DNA from: an uncultured bacterium | GTDB lineage: Bacteria; Patescibacteriota; Minisyncoccia; UBA6257; Colwellbacteraceae | Length of the DNA: 11,886 bases | Reading direction: 5' to 3' | Assembly (NCBI GenBank): GCA_913009745.1 | Contig: CAJVWL010000004.1 | Location: 1-11,886 of the forward strand | Part shown: positions 5,452 to 11,886 of the stretch, piece after piece | Numbering within the stretch: the stretch's first letter is position 1 | How the letters are laid out: each line of letters begins with the position of its first letter | Position numbers and translations under genes: made by a program | The notes under the pieces: generated by a model | Told to the model about the DNA's origin: nothing | Database searches by the model: none | What the model saw: only the letters and a program-made list of their open reading frames with translations

Positions 5452-5479
5452 CAAACACCCCGACAATAAGCCGGGGTGT
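5451..5479 (-). terminator. rho-independent terminator of the 60-aa membrane protein gene
   Basis: An 8-bp stem, ACACCCCG (5455-5462) and CGGGGTGT (5472-5479), with a 9-base loop; the minus strand continues TTTGTTG. It lies about 30 bases after the stop at 5510. The tail is short, so efficiency may be moderate. Confidence 0.75.
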
Positions 5480-5509
5480 AAATATAGTTCGTATAAACCT
5501 ATTGATAGT

Positions 5510-5692
5510 CTATTGAGCGGGGTTCTGGGGTTGTTCCGGTGTATGAGAAGAATGATCTTCTGCCGGAGGTTGCGAACTTTGCACACCCGCATCTTTGCTT
5601 GCCTTGGCTCCCTTCCCCTTTTTGCTCACCTTCCACAAAAGGACAAGGGCAACTAAAACAGCTAATAAAACTAACCATTGTATGAGAGACAT
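5510..5692 (-). CDS. small single-span membrane protein, 60 aa
   Basis: 60 residues. One hydrophobic span near the N-terminus (LIQWLVLLAVLVALVLLW, 3-20) is followed by a basic stretch (KVSKKGKGAKASK) and a flexible Pro/Gln/Ser tail (SQPPAEDHSSHTPEQPQNPAQ region). By the positive-inside rule the tail probably faces the cytoplasm. No conserved motif is recognised and function is unknown. The ATG follows a credible promoter (TTGACG, TATAAT), and a terminator follows the stop, so it is a single-gene unit. The ychF stop is 122 bases upstream. Low-complexity membrane proteins like this diverge fast, so absence of recognisable relatives is not evidence against it. Confidence 0.65.
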   Translation of the reverse strand: MSLIQWLVLLAVLVALVLLWKVSKKGKGAKASKDAGVQSSQPPAEDHSSHTPEQPQNPAQ

Positions 5693-5706
5693 AATTAGTA
5701 AAAAAT

Positions 5707-5737
5707 ATTATACGTTTAAGCGACCTTTTGCCGTCAA
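5707..5737 (-). promoter_or_regulatory. candidate promoter of the 60-aa membrane protein gene
   Basis: A perfect -10 TATAAT (5712-5707) lies 19 bases after TTGACG (5737-5732), a 5/6 -35 match; the spacer is slightly long. The -10 ends 14 bases before the ATG at 5692, giving a leader of about 7 bases. Confidence 0.45.
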
Positions 5738-5749
5738 ATATATGTCGGC
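5730..5749 (-). promoter_or_regulatory. imperfect 20-bp palindrome over the -35 box
   Basis: GCCGTCA-AATATA-TGTCGGC has 7-base arms with a single T/T mismatch and covers the TTGACG -35 element of the 60-aa gene. It is placed as an operator would be; as RNA it would be a weak hairpin after ychF. Confidence 0.3.
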
Positions 5750-5754
5750 AAACA

Positions 5755-5769
5755 CTACTTTAATAGTAG
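5755..5769 (-). terminator. weak hairpin after ychF
   Basis: CTACT-TTAAT-AGTAG forms a 5-bp stem about 45 bases after the ychF stop, with only TGTTTG behind it. It is the only terminator-like structure for the uvrA-ychF operon besides the nearby palindrome, and is weak. Confidence 0.2.
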
Positions 5770-5814
5770 CAAACTCTCTATATTTATAACAGCAAGAAAC
5801 TGCGCGGCAAATAC

Positions 5815-6822
5815 TCAACCGTGCCTAACCTCTATTACATCTCCGTCTTGGATAGTATATGTTTTTCCTTCAACTCGCAGCCACCCCTTTTGTTTAGCGT
5901 TCTGCCATCCACCCGCCTCTATCAGCTTCTGCCAGTTAATTGCTTCCGCGCGGATAAAGTTCTTCTCAAAATCCGTGTGTATAACTCCCGCAGCCTCCGG
6001 CGCTTTTGTACCGTCCACGATAGTCCACGCCCTTGTTTCATCCTCACCTGTAGTAAAGAAGCTGATGAGCCCGAGCATCTCATAGGAGCTGCGAATTAAT
6101 TCATCTATTGAGTCATCCTTAGAGAGGTCTGCAATAAGATAATCGCCTCCCAATGCTTCTATTTTTGCCAGAAGCTCCGGCGACACCTCATCGCGACTGC
6201 CGTTTAAAAGATATAATTGCGGCTTTGCCGTAAGCAGGTTCAAATCTCTTAACACCGAATCGGATAAAAATTCCTTATCAAGGCTGTTTACTAAAATATT
6301 TCCGTCAAGAACTTCCGCAACTTTTTCTAAAATTGCGGATTGTGCAATTTTCTCTTTGTTCCCCGTTTTGGCATCTTTCCTTACGCTCTCAAGCCGTTTT
6401 TCCACAACATCAATATCCTTCAAAATAAGTTCCGTATTTATAATATCTATATCTCTTTCCGGGTCTATTTTTTCCTCAACGTGCGTAATGTCATCCGACT
6501 TGAAGCACCTCACAACCTGCACAATAACTTTTGTTTCCCTAATGTGCGAAAGAAACTGGTTTCCAAGCCCCTCTCCTTTATTCGCGCCCTTAACCAGTCC
6601 AGCAATATCATAAAATTCCACAACTGCATATATTTTTTTCTTTGAATTGCTAAGCTGCGCAAGAGCGTCTATGCGCTTATCCGGTACACTAACAACACCG
6701 ACATTCGGATCAATAGTGGCAAACGGATAGTTGGCAATATTAACCTCTTGGTTTGTAAGTGCCTTAAAAAGAGTTGATTTGCCAACATTTGGAAGACCCA
6801 CTATTCCTATAGAAAGTTTCAT
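5815..6822 (-). CDS. ychF: YchF/OLA1-family P-loop ATPase
   Basis: 335 residues (E. coli YchF is 363). An Obg-type P-loop NTPase domain has Walker A GLPNVGKS (9-16), the switch region NYPFATIDPNVG (31-42), and DIAGLVKGANKGEGLGNQFL (72-91) with the G3 DxAG. The C-terminal TGS domain begins around 255 and includes RAWTI, KAPEAAGVIHTDFEKNFIRA (273-292) and the end GDVIEVRHG. YchF proteins bind the ribosome and hydrolyse ATP rather than GTP, attributed to an NxxE motif in place of NKxD. Here the aligned spot reads LLNGSRDE (205-212), so the fourth position is Arg, not Glu. The region between G4 and TGS is shorter than in E. coli. The ATG is 8 bases after the glmS stop with no Shine-Dalgarno; it is the last gene of the operon. 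Confidence 0.95.
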   Translation of the reverse strand: MKLSIGIVGLPNVGKSTLFKALTNQEVNIANYPFATIDPNVGVVSVPDKRIDALAQLSNSKKKIYAVVEFYDIAGLVKGANKGEGLGNQFLSHIRETKVIVQVVRCFKSDDITHVEEKIDPERDIDIINTELILKDIDVVEKRLESVRKDAKTGNKEKIAQSAILEKVAEVLDGNILVNSLDKEFLSDSVLRDLNLLTAKPQLYLLNGSRDEVSPELLAKIEALGGDYLIADLSKDDSIDELIRSSYEMLGLISFFTTGEDETRAWTIVDGTKAPEAAGVIHTDFEKNFIRAEAINWQKLIEAGGWQNAKQKGWLRVEGKTYTIQDGDVIEVRHG

Positions 6823-6830
6823 TGTGCTTA

Positions 6831-8669
6831 TTATTCAACCGTTACGCTCTTCGCTAAATTCCTTGGTTTGTCTACGTCGCACCCCCTCGCAACCGCAACA
6901 TAATAGGCAAATAAGTGTAGCGGAATAATTGACAACAGCGGCGTAAGCATCTCAAGTGTTTTTGGAATATAAAAAACACTATCTGCGAGTTTTGCAATCT
7001 CGCCATCTCCCTCTGTGGCAATTGCAAACACCTTACCGCCGCGAGCCTTTATCTCTTCTATGCCGGAGAGTGTTTTCTCGTAAACCGAATCTTGCGGCGC
7101 AATTACTATAGATGGAAAGCCTTTATCTATCAAAGCTATTGGTCCGTGCTTCAGCTCACCTGACGCGTATCCCTCGGCATGAACATACGCAACCTCTTTA
7201 ATCTTAAGCGCTCCCTCTAACGCTATTGGATAATTATATTTTCGTCCGATGTAGAAGAAATTATCATAGGACGAATAAACTTTTGCAAACTTCTTTATAA
7301 TCTGAGCTTGTGAAAGTACCTTCTCCATTAATTCTGGTATCTTCAATAATTCACTAGAGATTCTTCTGCCCATAACCATGGACATATCTTTCTTTCTTCC
7401 GATATAGATGGTTAAAAGCGCCATGATTGCCACTTGGGAAACAAATGTTTTTGTTGACGCAACACTTATTTCAGGCCCAACATGCTGATATATCCCCGCG
7501 TCTGTCTCGCGGCTTATAGTAGAGCCAACCACATTAACAATTCCAAGGGTTAAAATATTTTTCTCTTTCGCCTCATATAAACTTGCTAATGTATCTGCAG
7601 TCTCGCCGGATTGAGAAATTGCAAGAAATATATCATTTTCATTAAAAATTGGTTTTCTATATCTTACTTCCGATGCAAAATCTACCTTCACCGGCACGCC
7701 GGCATATTCTTCAAGCATATATTCTCCAACCTTCCCCGCAAGATACGCAGTTCCGCATGCCGCAATATGAAGTCTTTTTATGCGCCCAATATTCTTTTCC
7801 GCACCCTTAAGCCCCCCAAGGACAGCCTCTCCATCTTCTACGGAAAGCCTGCCGCGAAGAGAATTGCGTACCGCGTCAGGCTCTTCGCTAATCTCTTTAA
7901 TCATAAAGTGAGAGAAGGTATCTTTTTGCGCGGTACTAGTGTCCCAATCCAAGTATTGCGGTGTTCTGTTTATTGTATCGTTATCAATCGTTGATATCCT
8001 GTATCCCCCTGATGTGATTTCTATAATTTCCCCATCTTGTATATAAACTACATCTTTTGTGAATTTAAGAATTGGCGCTGCGTCCGAAGCAATAATAAAC
8101 TCATTTTTTCCTATTCCTAAAATAAGCGGACTAAAGTTTCTCGCTGCAATAAGTTTGTCCGGGTTCCTTGTATCAACAGCTATCAAGCCGTACGTTCCAC
8201 GAATTTCTTTTAATGCCAATCTTACCGCATCCTCAAGCTGTATACCGCCGTCTTTCATGGCTTTCTCAATCAAATGAGCAACAACTTCAGTATCCGTTTC
8301 TGAAACAAACTTATGATTATCTTTTATAAGTTTCTCCTTAAGCTCTTTATAGTTTTCAATAATGCCGTTATGAACAATATGTATATTGTTACTGCAGTCA
8401 CTATGCGGATGCGTATTTAATTCTGTAACCTTTCCGTGAGTTGCCCATCTGGTATGAGCAATACCCGTATTGAAGCCATTTTTCTTAAACTTCGCCGCCT
8501 TTTCCTCTAATAAAGCTACTTTTCCTACAGATTTTTCAATTACGAAATTTGACTTGCCAACAACCGCAAAACCGGCCGAATCATATCCCCTGTATTCAAG
8601 CGTCTTTAGACCGTCAATAAGAATCGGTATCGCTTCTTCTTTTCCTAAGTAACCAATTATTCCACACAT
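6831..8669 (-). CDS. glmS: glutamine-fructose-6-phosphate aminotransferase (isomerizing)
   Basis: 612 residues, full length (E. coli 609). It makes glucosamine-6-phosphate from fructose-6-phosphate and glutamine, the entry to UDP-GlcNAc for the cell wall. The N-terminal class II glutaminase shows nucleophile Cys2 (MCGIIGYLG), HTRWATHG (72-79), NG (101-102) and ETDTE (124-128). Two SIS domains follow: CGTAYLAG (305-312) with SQSGETADT (352-360), and YIGRKYNYPIALEGALKIKE (473-492). Residues matching the E. coli isomerase site are Glu492, His508 (KHGP) and Lys607 in the C-terminal KSVTVE. Cys2 requires this ATG. It starts 6 bases after the uvrC stop; no glmS ribozyme can fit between them. AGGA 12 bases before the ATG is too far to be a normal Shine-Dalgarno. 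Confidence 0.98.
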   Translation of the reverse strand: MCGIIGYLGKEEAIPILIDGLKTLEYRGYDSAGFAVVGKSNFVIEKSVGKVALLEEKAAKFKKNGFNTGIAHTRWATHGKVTELNTHPHSDCSNNIHIVHNGIIENYKELKEKLIKDNHKFVSETDTEVVAHLIEKAMKDGGIQLEDAVRLALKEIRGTYGLIAVDTRNPDKLIAARNFSPLILGIGKNEFIIASDAAPILKFTKDVVYIQDGEIIEITSGGYRISTIDNDTINRTPQYLDWDTSTAQKDTFSHFMIKEISEEPDAVRNSLRGRLSVEDGEAVLGGLKGAEKNIGRIKRLHIAACGTAYLAGKVGEYMLEEYAGVPVKVDFASEVRYRKPIFNENDIFLAISQSGETADTLASLYEAKEKNILTLGIVNVVGSTISRETDAGIYQHVGPEISVASTKTFVSQVAIMALLTIYIGRKKDMSMVMGRRISSELLKIPELMEKVLSQAQIIKKFAKVYSSYDNFFYIGRKYNYPIALEGALKIKEVAYVHAEGYASGELKHGPIALIDKGFPSIVIAPQDSVYEKTLSGIEEIKARGGKVFAIATEGDGEIAKLADSVFYIPKTLEMLTPLLSIIPLHLFAYYVAVARGCDVDKPRNLAKSVTVE

Positions 8670-8675
8670 AGATTT

Positions 8676-9911
8676 TTATTTCCTATTTATAAAACTATCA
8701 CTTCTGACTTTTCTATGAAAGTTTATTGCAAATCTATGAGCTTCATCGCGGACCGCTATTAGCGTCTTTATATTGATACCTTCGGGTATCTTTCCTATAA
8801 ACTCGTTTTTCTTCCTGGTTGGTCCCTTTGCGATACCAACAACAGGCAGTTTAATACCTAGCTCATACAACACTTCTTTTGCCGCATTTACCTGGGGTCT
8901 CCCGCCATCAACAAGTAAAAGATTCGGATATTCCCATTCGTCATGCCCAAAACGGCGGTTCAAAACTTCTTTCATCATACCGACATCGTTTGCTGTTTTA
9001 AAGTTTCTTATTTTAAAAAGCCTGTATTTGCTTTTTGCCGGCACTCCTCCGATGAAAACAACCATTGAACCGACAGAAAAATTGCCGGAGATGTTAGAAA
9101 TATCATATCCCTCTATGCGCGCAGTCTCCGCTTCCCGAGACTGCCTATACTCGTCCCTCACAATAATAGTGCTGTCTTGGATGTGCTGTAGCGCAAAGAT
9201 TCTTCGCTTTAATATTTCCGCTCTTTCAAAATCAAGCTTTTTTGAAGAGCTTTTCATCTCTGATCTCAGCGTCTGTATAATCTTTTTTCTCTTGCCTTCA
9301 AAAAACAGCTTAATGTTTTTTATATTTTTCATATATTCCGCCCTGCTGATTGCGCCTATGCACGTCCCGGGACATTGTCCAATTTGGCAGTTTAGGCAGG
9401 GACGTTTGTATTTCCCGATTCTTTTCGGGTCATGAACGCTATACGGAAAAATTCTGCGTATAATTTTCAAGGTTTCCCGTATGCTCGTTGCGGATGTGAA
9501 CGGACCGAAAACCGCCAGAGTATTTTTCGTTTTGGCCCCGTGATTTATAATGTTTTTCCCGCGCACGAGAAAAACTCGCGGATACTCCTCGTTAGTAATT
9601 TCAACATACAGAAAGCTCTTATCGTCCTTTTCTTTTATATTATATTGCGGTTTCAACTCCCTAATAAGCTTTGCCTCTAATATAAGTGCTTCAATCGTGC
9701 CGTCCGTTTCTATGTAATCAATCTTTTTGATTTGGCTTATTAGTTTTTCTATTTTTAAATCATGCGCGCGGCTGAAATAGCTTGCAGTTCTCCTTTTCAA
9801 GTTCCCCGCCTTTCCGACATACATAACTTTTCCAGCGGAGCTTTTCATAAGATATACTCCTGGAGTCTGCGGAATCTTATTTGTTAGATTTTTTTTGTCA
9901 ATACCGCCCAT
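8676..9911 (-). CDS. uvrC: UvrC excinuclease subunit, short form without C-terminal HhH
   Basis: 411 residues against 610 in E. coli. UvrC makes both cuts in nucleotide excision repair. The N-terminal GIY-YIG nuclease (3' cut) shows PGVY (17-20), MYVGKA (30-35) with Tyr31, Arg41 and Glu79. A Cys cluster PCLNCQIGQCPGTC (171-184) follows. The UVR (UvrB-contact) motif lies around 200-243 (KKLDFERAEILKRRI). The RNase H-like 5' nuclease has GYDIS (268-272, Asp270), Asp309, LLVDGGRPQ (332-340, Asp335) and RDEAHRF (388-394, His392). The chain stops right after that domain (RKVRSDSFINRK), so the tandem helix-hairpin-helix domain is missing. glmS begins 6 bases later, so no hidden frame carries it. 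The ATG is 6 bases after the uvrA stop. Confidence 0.95.
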   Translation of the reverse strand: MGGIDKKNLTNKIPQTPGVYLMKSSAGKVMYVGKAGNLKRRTASYFSRAHDLKIEKLISQIKKIDYIETDGTIEALILEAKLIRELKPQYNIKEKDDKSFLYVEITNEEYPRVFLVRGKNIINHGAKTKNTLAVFGPFTSATSIRETLKIIRRIFPYSVHDPKRIGKYKRPCLNCQIGQCPGTCIGAISRAEYMKNIKNIKLFFEGKRKKIIQTLRSEMKSSSKKLDFERAEILKRRIFALQHIQDSTIIVRDEYRQSREAETARIEGYDISNISGNFSVGSMVVFIGGVPAKSKYRLFKIRNFKTANDVGMMKEVLNRRFGHDEWEYPNLLLVDGGRPQVNAAKEVLYELGIKLPVVGIAKGPTRKKNEFIGKIPEGINIKTLIAVRDEAHRFAINFHRKVRSDSFINRK

Positions 9912-9917
9912 ATTATA

Positions 9918-11886
9918 CTATAAAACTTTGCGCAAATATTTCCCCGTATAACTCCCGCCGGTTCTCACTACGTCTTCCGGCGTACCCGCTACAATTAGTT
10001 TACCCCCCCTATCCCCTCCTTCAGGACCAAGATCAATCACCCAGTCGGCGGTTTTTATTACATCCAGGTTATGTTCAATAACAACAACCGTATTACCCCT
10101 GTCCACCAGCTTTTGTAAAACGGCGAGTAGTTTTTCTACATCGGCAAAATGAAGCCCGGTTGTCGGTTCATCCAATAGATATAAAGTTCGACGGGTATCA
10201 TGCTTCCCGAGTTCTTTTGCGAGTTTTATTCTTTGAGCTTCACCGCCGGATAGCGTAGTGGCAGACTGCCCCAATTTCAAATATCCTAGCCCAACTTCAT
10301 TAAGGACTTTAAGTTTATCGTAAAGCCACGGTATATCATCAAAAAACACCTCTGCCTCTTCTATTGTCATTTGGAGTATGTTAAAAATATTCTTCCCGTG
10401 ATATTTAACCCCAAGAGTCTCCTTGTTAAACCTCTTTCCTCCACAAATATCACATTGAACATAAACCGTCGGTAAAAAATGCATCTCAATAGCTATTTGC
10501 CCGTGTCCCGCGCAATTTTCACACCTCCCCCCGCGAACATTAAAACTAAACCTTCCTGGTTTCCATCCGCGAATTCTCGCATCTTCGGTAGAAGAAAAAA
10601 GTTCACGAATATACGTCCACGCTCCGACATATGTTGCCGGGTTTGACCTTGGAGTTCTTCCGATTGGAGACTGATCAACATTTACAATGCGATTTATATA
10701 TTCCAATCCAAGAATTGCATTGTGCGTTCCCGGACTATAATTTGCCTTATTAAATCTGTTAGCCAGTGTTTTATACAGAACATCATAAATTAATGTACTT
10801 TTTCCCGACCCTGACACTCCGGTTACAACGGATAACTTCCTAAGAGGAATCTCTATGTTGAGATTCTTTAGATTGTTTGCCGTTGCGCCTTTTATTTTTA
10901 TAAAATCTCCCGGCTTCTTTACCTTTCTCCTGTTCTTCGGAGATTTAATCTTCTTGTCGCCCCTTAGATAATCCAGCGTAAGCGATTTTTTTGTCTTATC
11001 TTTTATAATCTCCGGTATCCCGCCCTCTGTTACAATTTCCCCTCCGTGAATACCGGCGGCGGGTCCTATGTCAATCAAGTGATCACTGGAACGTATAGTC
11101 TCCTCATCATGCTCAACAACGATGATTGTATTACCCAAATCCCTTAAATCATGCAGTGTCTTTATCAATTTCGCATTATCTTTTTGATGAAGACCTATTG
11201 TCGGCTCATCAAGGATATATAGCGCGCCAACTAGGCGCGACCCGATCTGCGACGCAAGCCTTATTCGCTGAGATTCTCCTCCGGAGAGAGTGCCCGCTTT
11301 TCTATTTAGCGTTAAATAGTTAAGCCCTATATCAGACATAAATTTGAGTCTATTATTTATCTCTCTTAGCGCCGCCTCCGCAATTTCCCTCTCTTTTGCA
11401 TTTAATTTTTTGTTTAGTGAGCTAAAAAATGAGACTGCGTCATCTATTGATAGACTTACAACTTCTGTTATATTTCTACCGGCAATTAAAACATTTAACG
11501 CCTCCGGACGTAGGCGTCGTCCGAAACAGACCTCGCATACTTTTTCAGACCAAACATTCTCTACGCCAAGACCGTGGCATACTTCGCATGCCCCATACGG
11601 ACTATTGAACGAAAATAAGCGAGGCTCTATCTCGGGAAAAGAAAAATTATCATGCGGACATGCGAATTTTGCCGAAAAGGAAACCTCCCTTTCAAGCGTT
11701 TTGTTTCTTACGCCTTTTGTATATATCCCGCTTGCCGTAGATGAAAACAGCACGGCAACGGCATCATTCCCATGCTTGAGAGCAGATTCAACCGCCTCGC
11801 TAAGTCGCAATCTATTATCCTTATCCTTAAAATCTATATCCGCCTTAAATTTATCCAGCACCAACTCAATGGTGTGCTGTTTATAC
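9918..11886 (-). CDS. uvrA: UvrA excinuclease subunit (N-terminus outside the window), insertion domain absent
   Basis: 655 codons are visible; the frame stays open through KQHTIEL at the right edge, so the TTG at 11864 is not a real start. About 200 N-terminal residues, including Walker A I and much of the UvrB-binding domain, are missing. UvrA is the dimeric ATPase that finds DNA damage and loads UvrB. Numbered from the codon at 11864: signature I LSGGESQR (193-200), Walker B I ILDEPTIGLH (217-226), EHD (251-253), Walker A II GVSGSGKST (349-357), zinc site Cys448/451/471/474, signature II LSGGEAQR (538-545), Walker B II LLDEPTTGLHF (563-573). CxxCxGxG at 93-100 is followed after only 9 residues by CEVCFGRR (110-117), so the roughly 110-residue insertion domain of signature domain I is absent. 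First gene of the visible operon with uvrC. Confidence 0.97.
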   Translation of the reverse strand, partial: YKQHTIELVLDKFKADIDFKDKDNRLRLSEAVESALKHGNDAVAVLFSSTASGIYTKGVRNKTLEREVSFSAKFACPHDNFSFPEIEPRLFSFNSPYGACEVCHGLGVENVWSEKVCEVCFGRRLRPEALNVLIAGRNITEVVSLSIDDAVSFFSSLNKKLNAKEREIAEAALREINNRLKFMSDIGLNYLTLNRKAGTLSGGESQRIRLASQIGSRLVGALYILDEPTIGLHQKDNAKLIKTLHDLRDLGNTIIVVEHDEETIRSSDHLIDIGPAAGIHGGEIVTEGGIPEIIKDKTKKSLTLDYLRGDKKIKSPKNRRKVKKPGDFIKIKGATANNLKNLNIEIPLRKLSVVTGVSGSGKSTLIYDVLYKTLANRFNKANYSPGTHNAILGLEYINRIVNVDQSPIGRTPRSNPATYVGAWTYIRELFSSTEDARIRGWKPGRFSFNVRGGRCENCAGHGQIAIEMHFLPTVYVQCDICGGKRFNKETLGVKYHGKNIFNILQMTIEEAEVFFDDIPWLYDKLKVLNEVGLGYLKLGQSATTLSGGEAQRIKLAKELGKHDTRRTLYLLDEPTTGLHFADVEKLLAVLQKLVDRGNTVVVIEHNLDVIKTADWVIDLGPEGGDRGGKLIVAGTPEDVVRTGGSYTGKYLRKVL

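Noticed and set aside
8676..8678. Frameshift or early stop hiding a UvrC HhH domain
   Set aside because: Only 6 bases separate the stop from the glmS start, and the N-terminus of GlmS is intact, so there is no room for such a domain.
9912..9917. TATAAT between the uvrA stop and the uvrC ATG as a promoter
   Set aside because: It touches the start codon, so transcription would begin inside uvrC; tight 6-base spacing favours an operon.
11862..11864. TTG at 11864 as the start of uvrA
   Set aside because: The frame continues upstream with KQHTIEL, a conserved UvrA stretch, so the gene is cut by the window edge.
1..11886. CRISPR array, tRNA or rRNA gene, insertion sequence, toxin-antitoxin pair or defence genes
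   Set aside because: No direct-repeat array, cloverleaf, transposase motif or known defence domain was seen; the small genes at 4783-5379 do not match toxin or antitoxin families I can recognise.

Overview
The window looks like a stretch of a Candidate Phyla Radiation (Patescibacteria, Parcubacteria-type) chromosome. The evidence is AT-rich DNA, very short intergenic gaps, a secreted coiled-coil/peptidoglycan-binding/fibronectin protein and a DUF5652-like membrane protein of the kinds common in that group, and trimmed versions of the repair proteins UvrA and UvrC. TGA serves as a normal stop (mscS-family gene, hpt, ychF), so the standard bacterial code fits. This placement is inferred from protein style and was not tested by a search. 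Every gene I accept lies on the minus strand, so transcription runs from high to low coordinates.

Right part (about 5815-11886): a tight run uvrA (N-terminus off the window) - uvrC - glmS - ychF with gaps of only 6-8 bases, which looks like one operon. It joins nucleotide excision repair (UvrA damage recognition, UvrC dual incision), the first committed step of amino-sugar/cell-wall precursor synthesis (GlmS), and a ribosome-associated P-loop ATPase (YchF).

Middle part (about 3468-5814): short genes separated by clear control signals. They are a 60-residue single-membrane-span protein with its own promoter and terminator, a 90-residue unknown protein with a strong Shine-Dalgarno and terminator, an 80-residue unknown, a 54-residue Cys-rich zinc-ribbon-like microprotein, a minimal MGMT-type DNA alkyl-transferase domain, hypoxanthine phosphoribosyltransferase (purine salvage), and a DUF5652-like two-span membrane protein.

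Left part (1-3410): a secreted peptidoglycan-binding protein ending in a strong terminator, then a probable operon of an MscS-type channel, YjbQ and a PolB-exonuclease-like 3'-5' exonuclease. The first 15 codons of another possible gene lie at the left edge.

I see no CRISPR array, transposase, tRNA, rRNA or phage gene, and no clear undescribed multi-gene system. The points most worth a second look are: the UvrA that lacks the insertion domain so that its zinc module collapses to a DnaJ-like form; the UvrC without a helix-hairpin-helix tail and with a changed cysteine set; the altered G4 motif in YchF; the Cys-rich microprotein overlapping the MGMT-domain gene; and several genes whose TATAAT-like box sits 6-10 bases before the ATG, suggesting leaderless transcripts.
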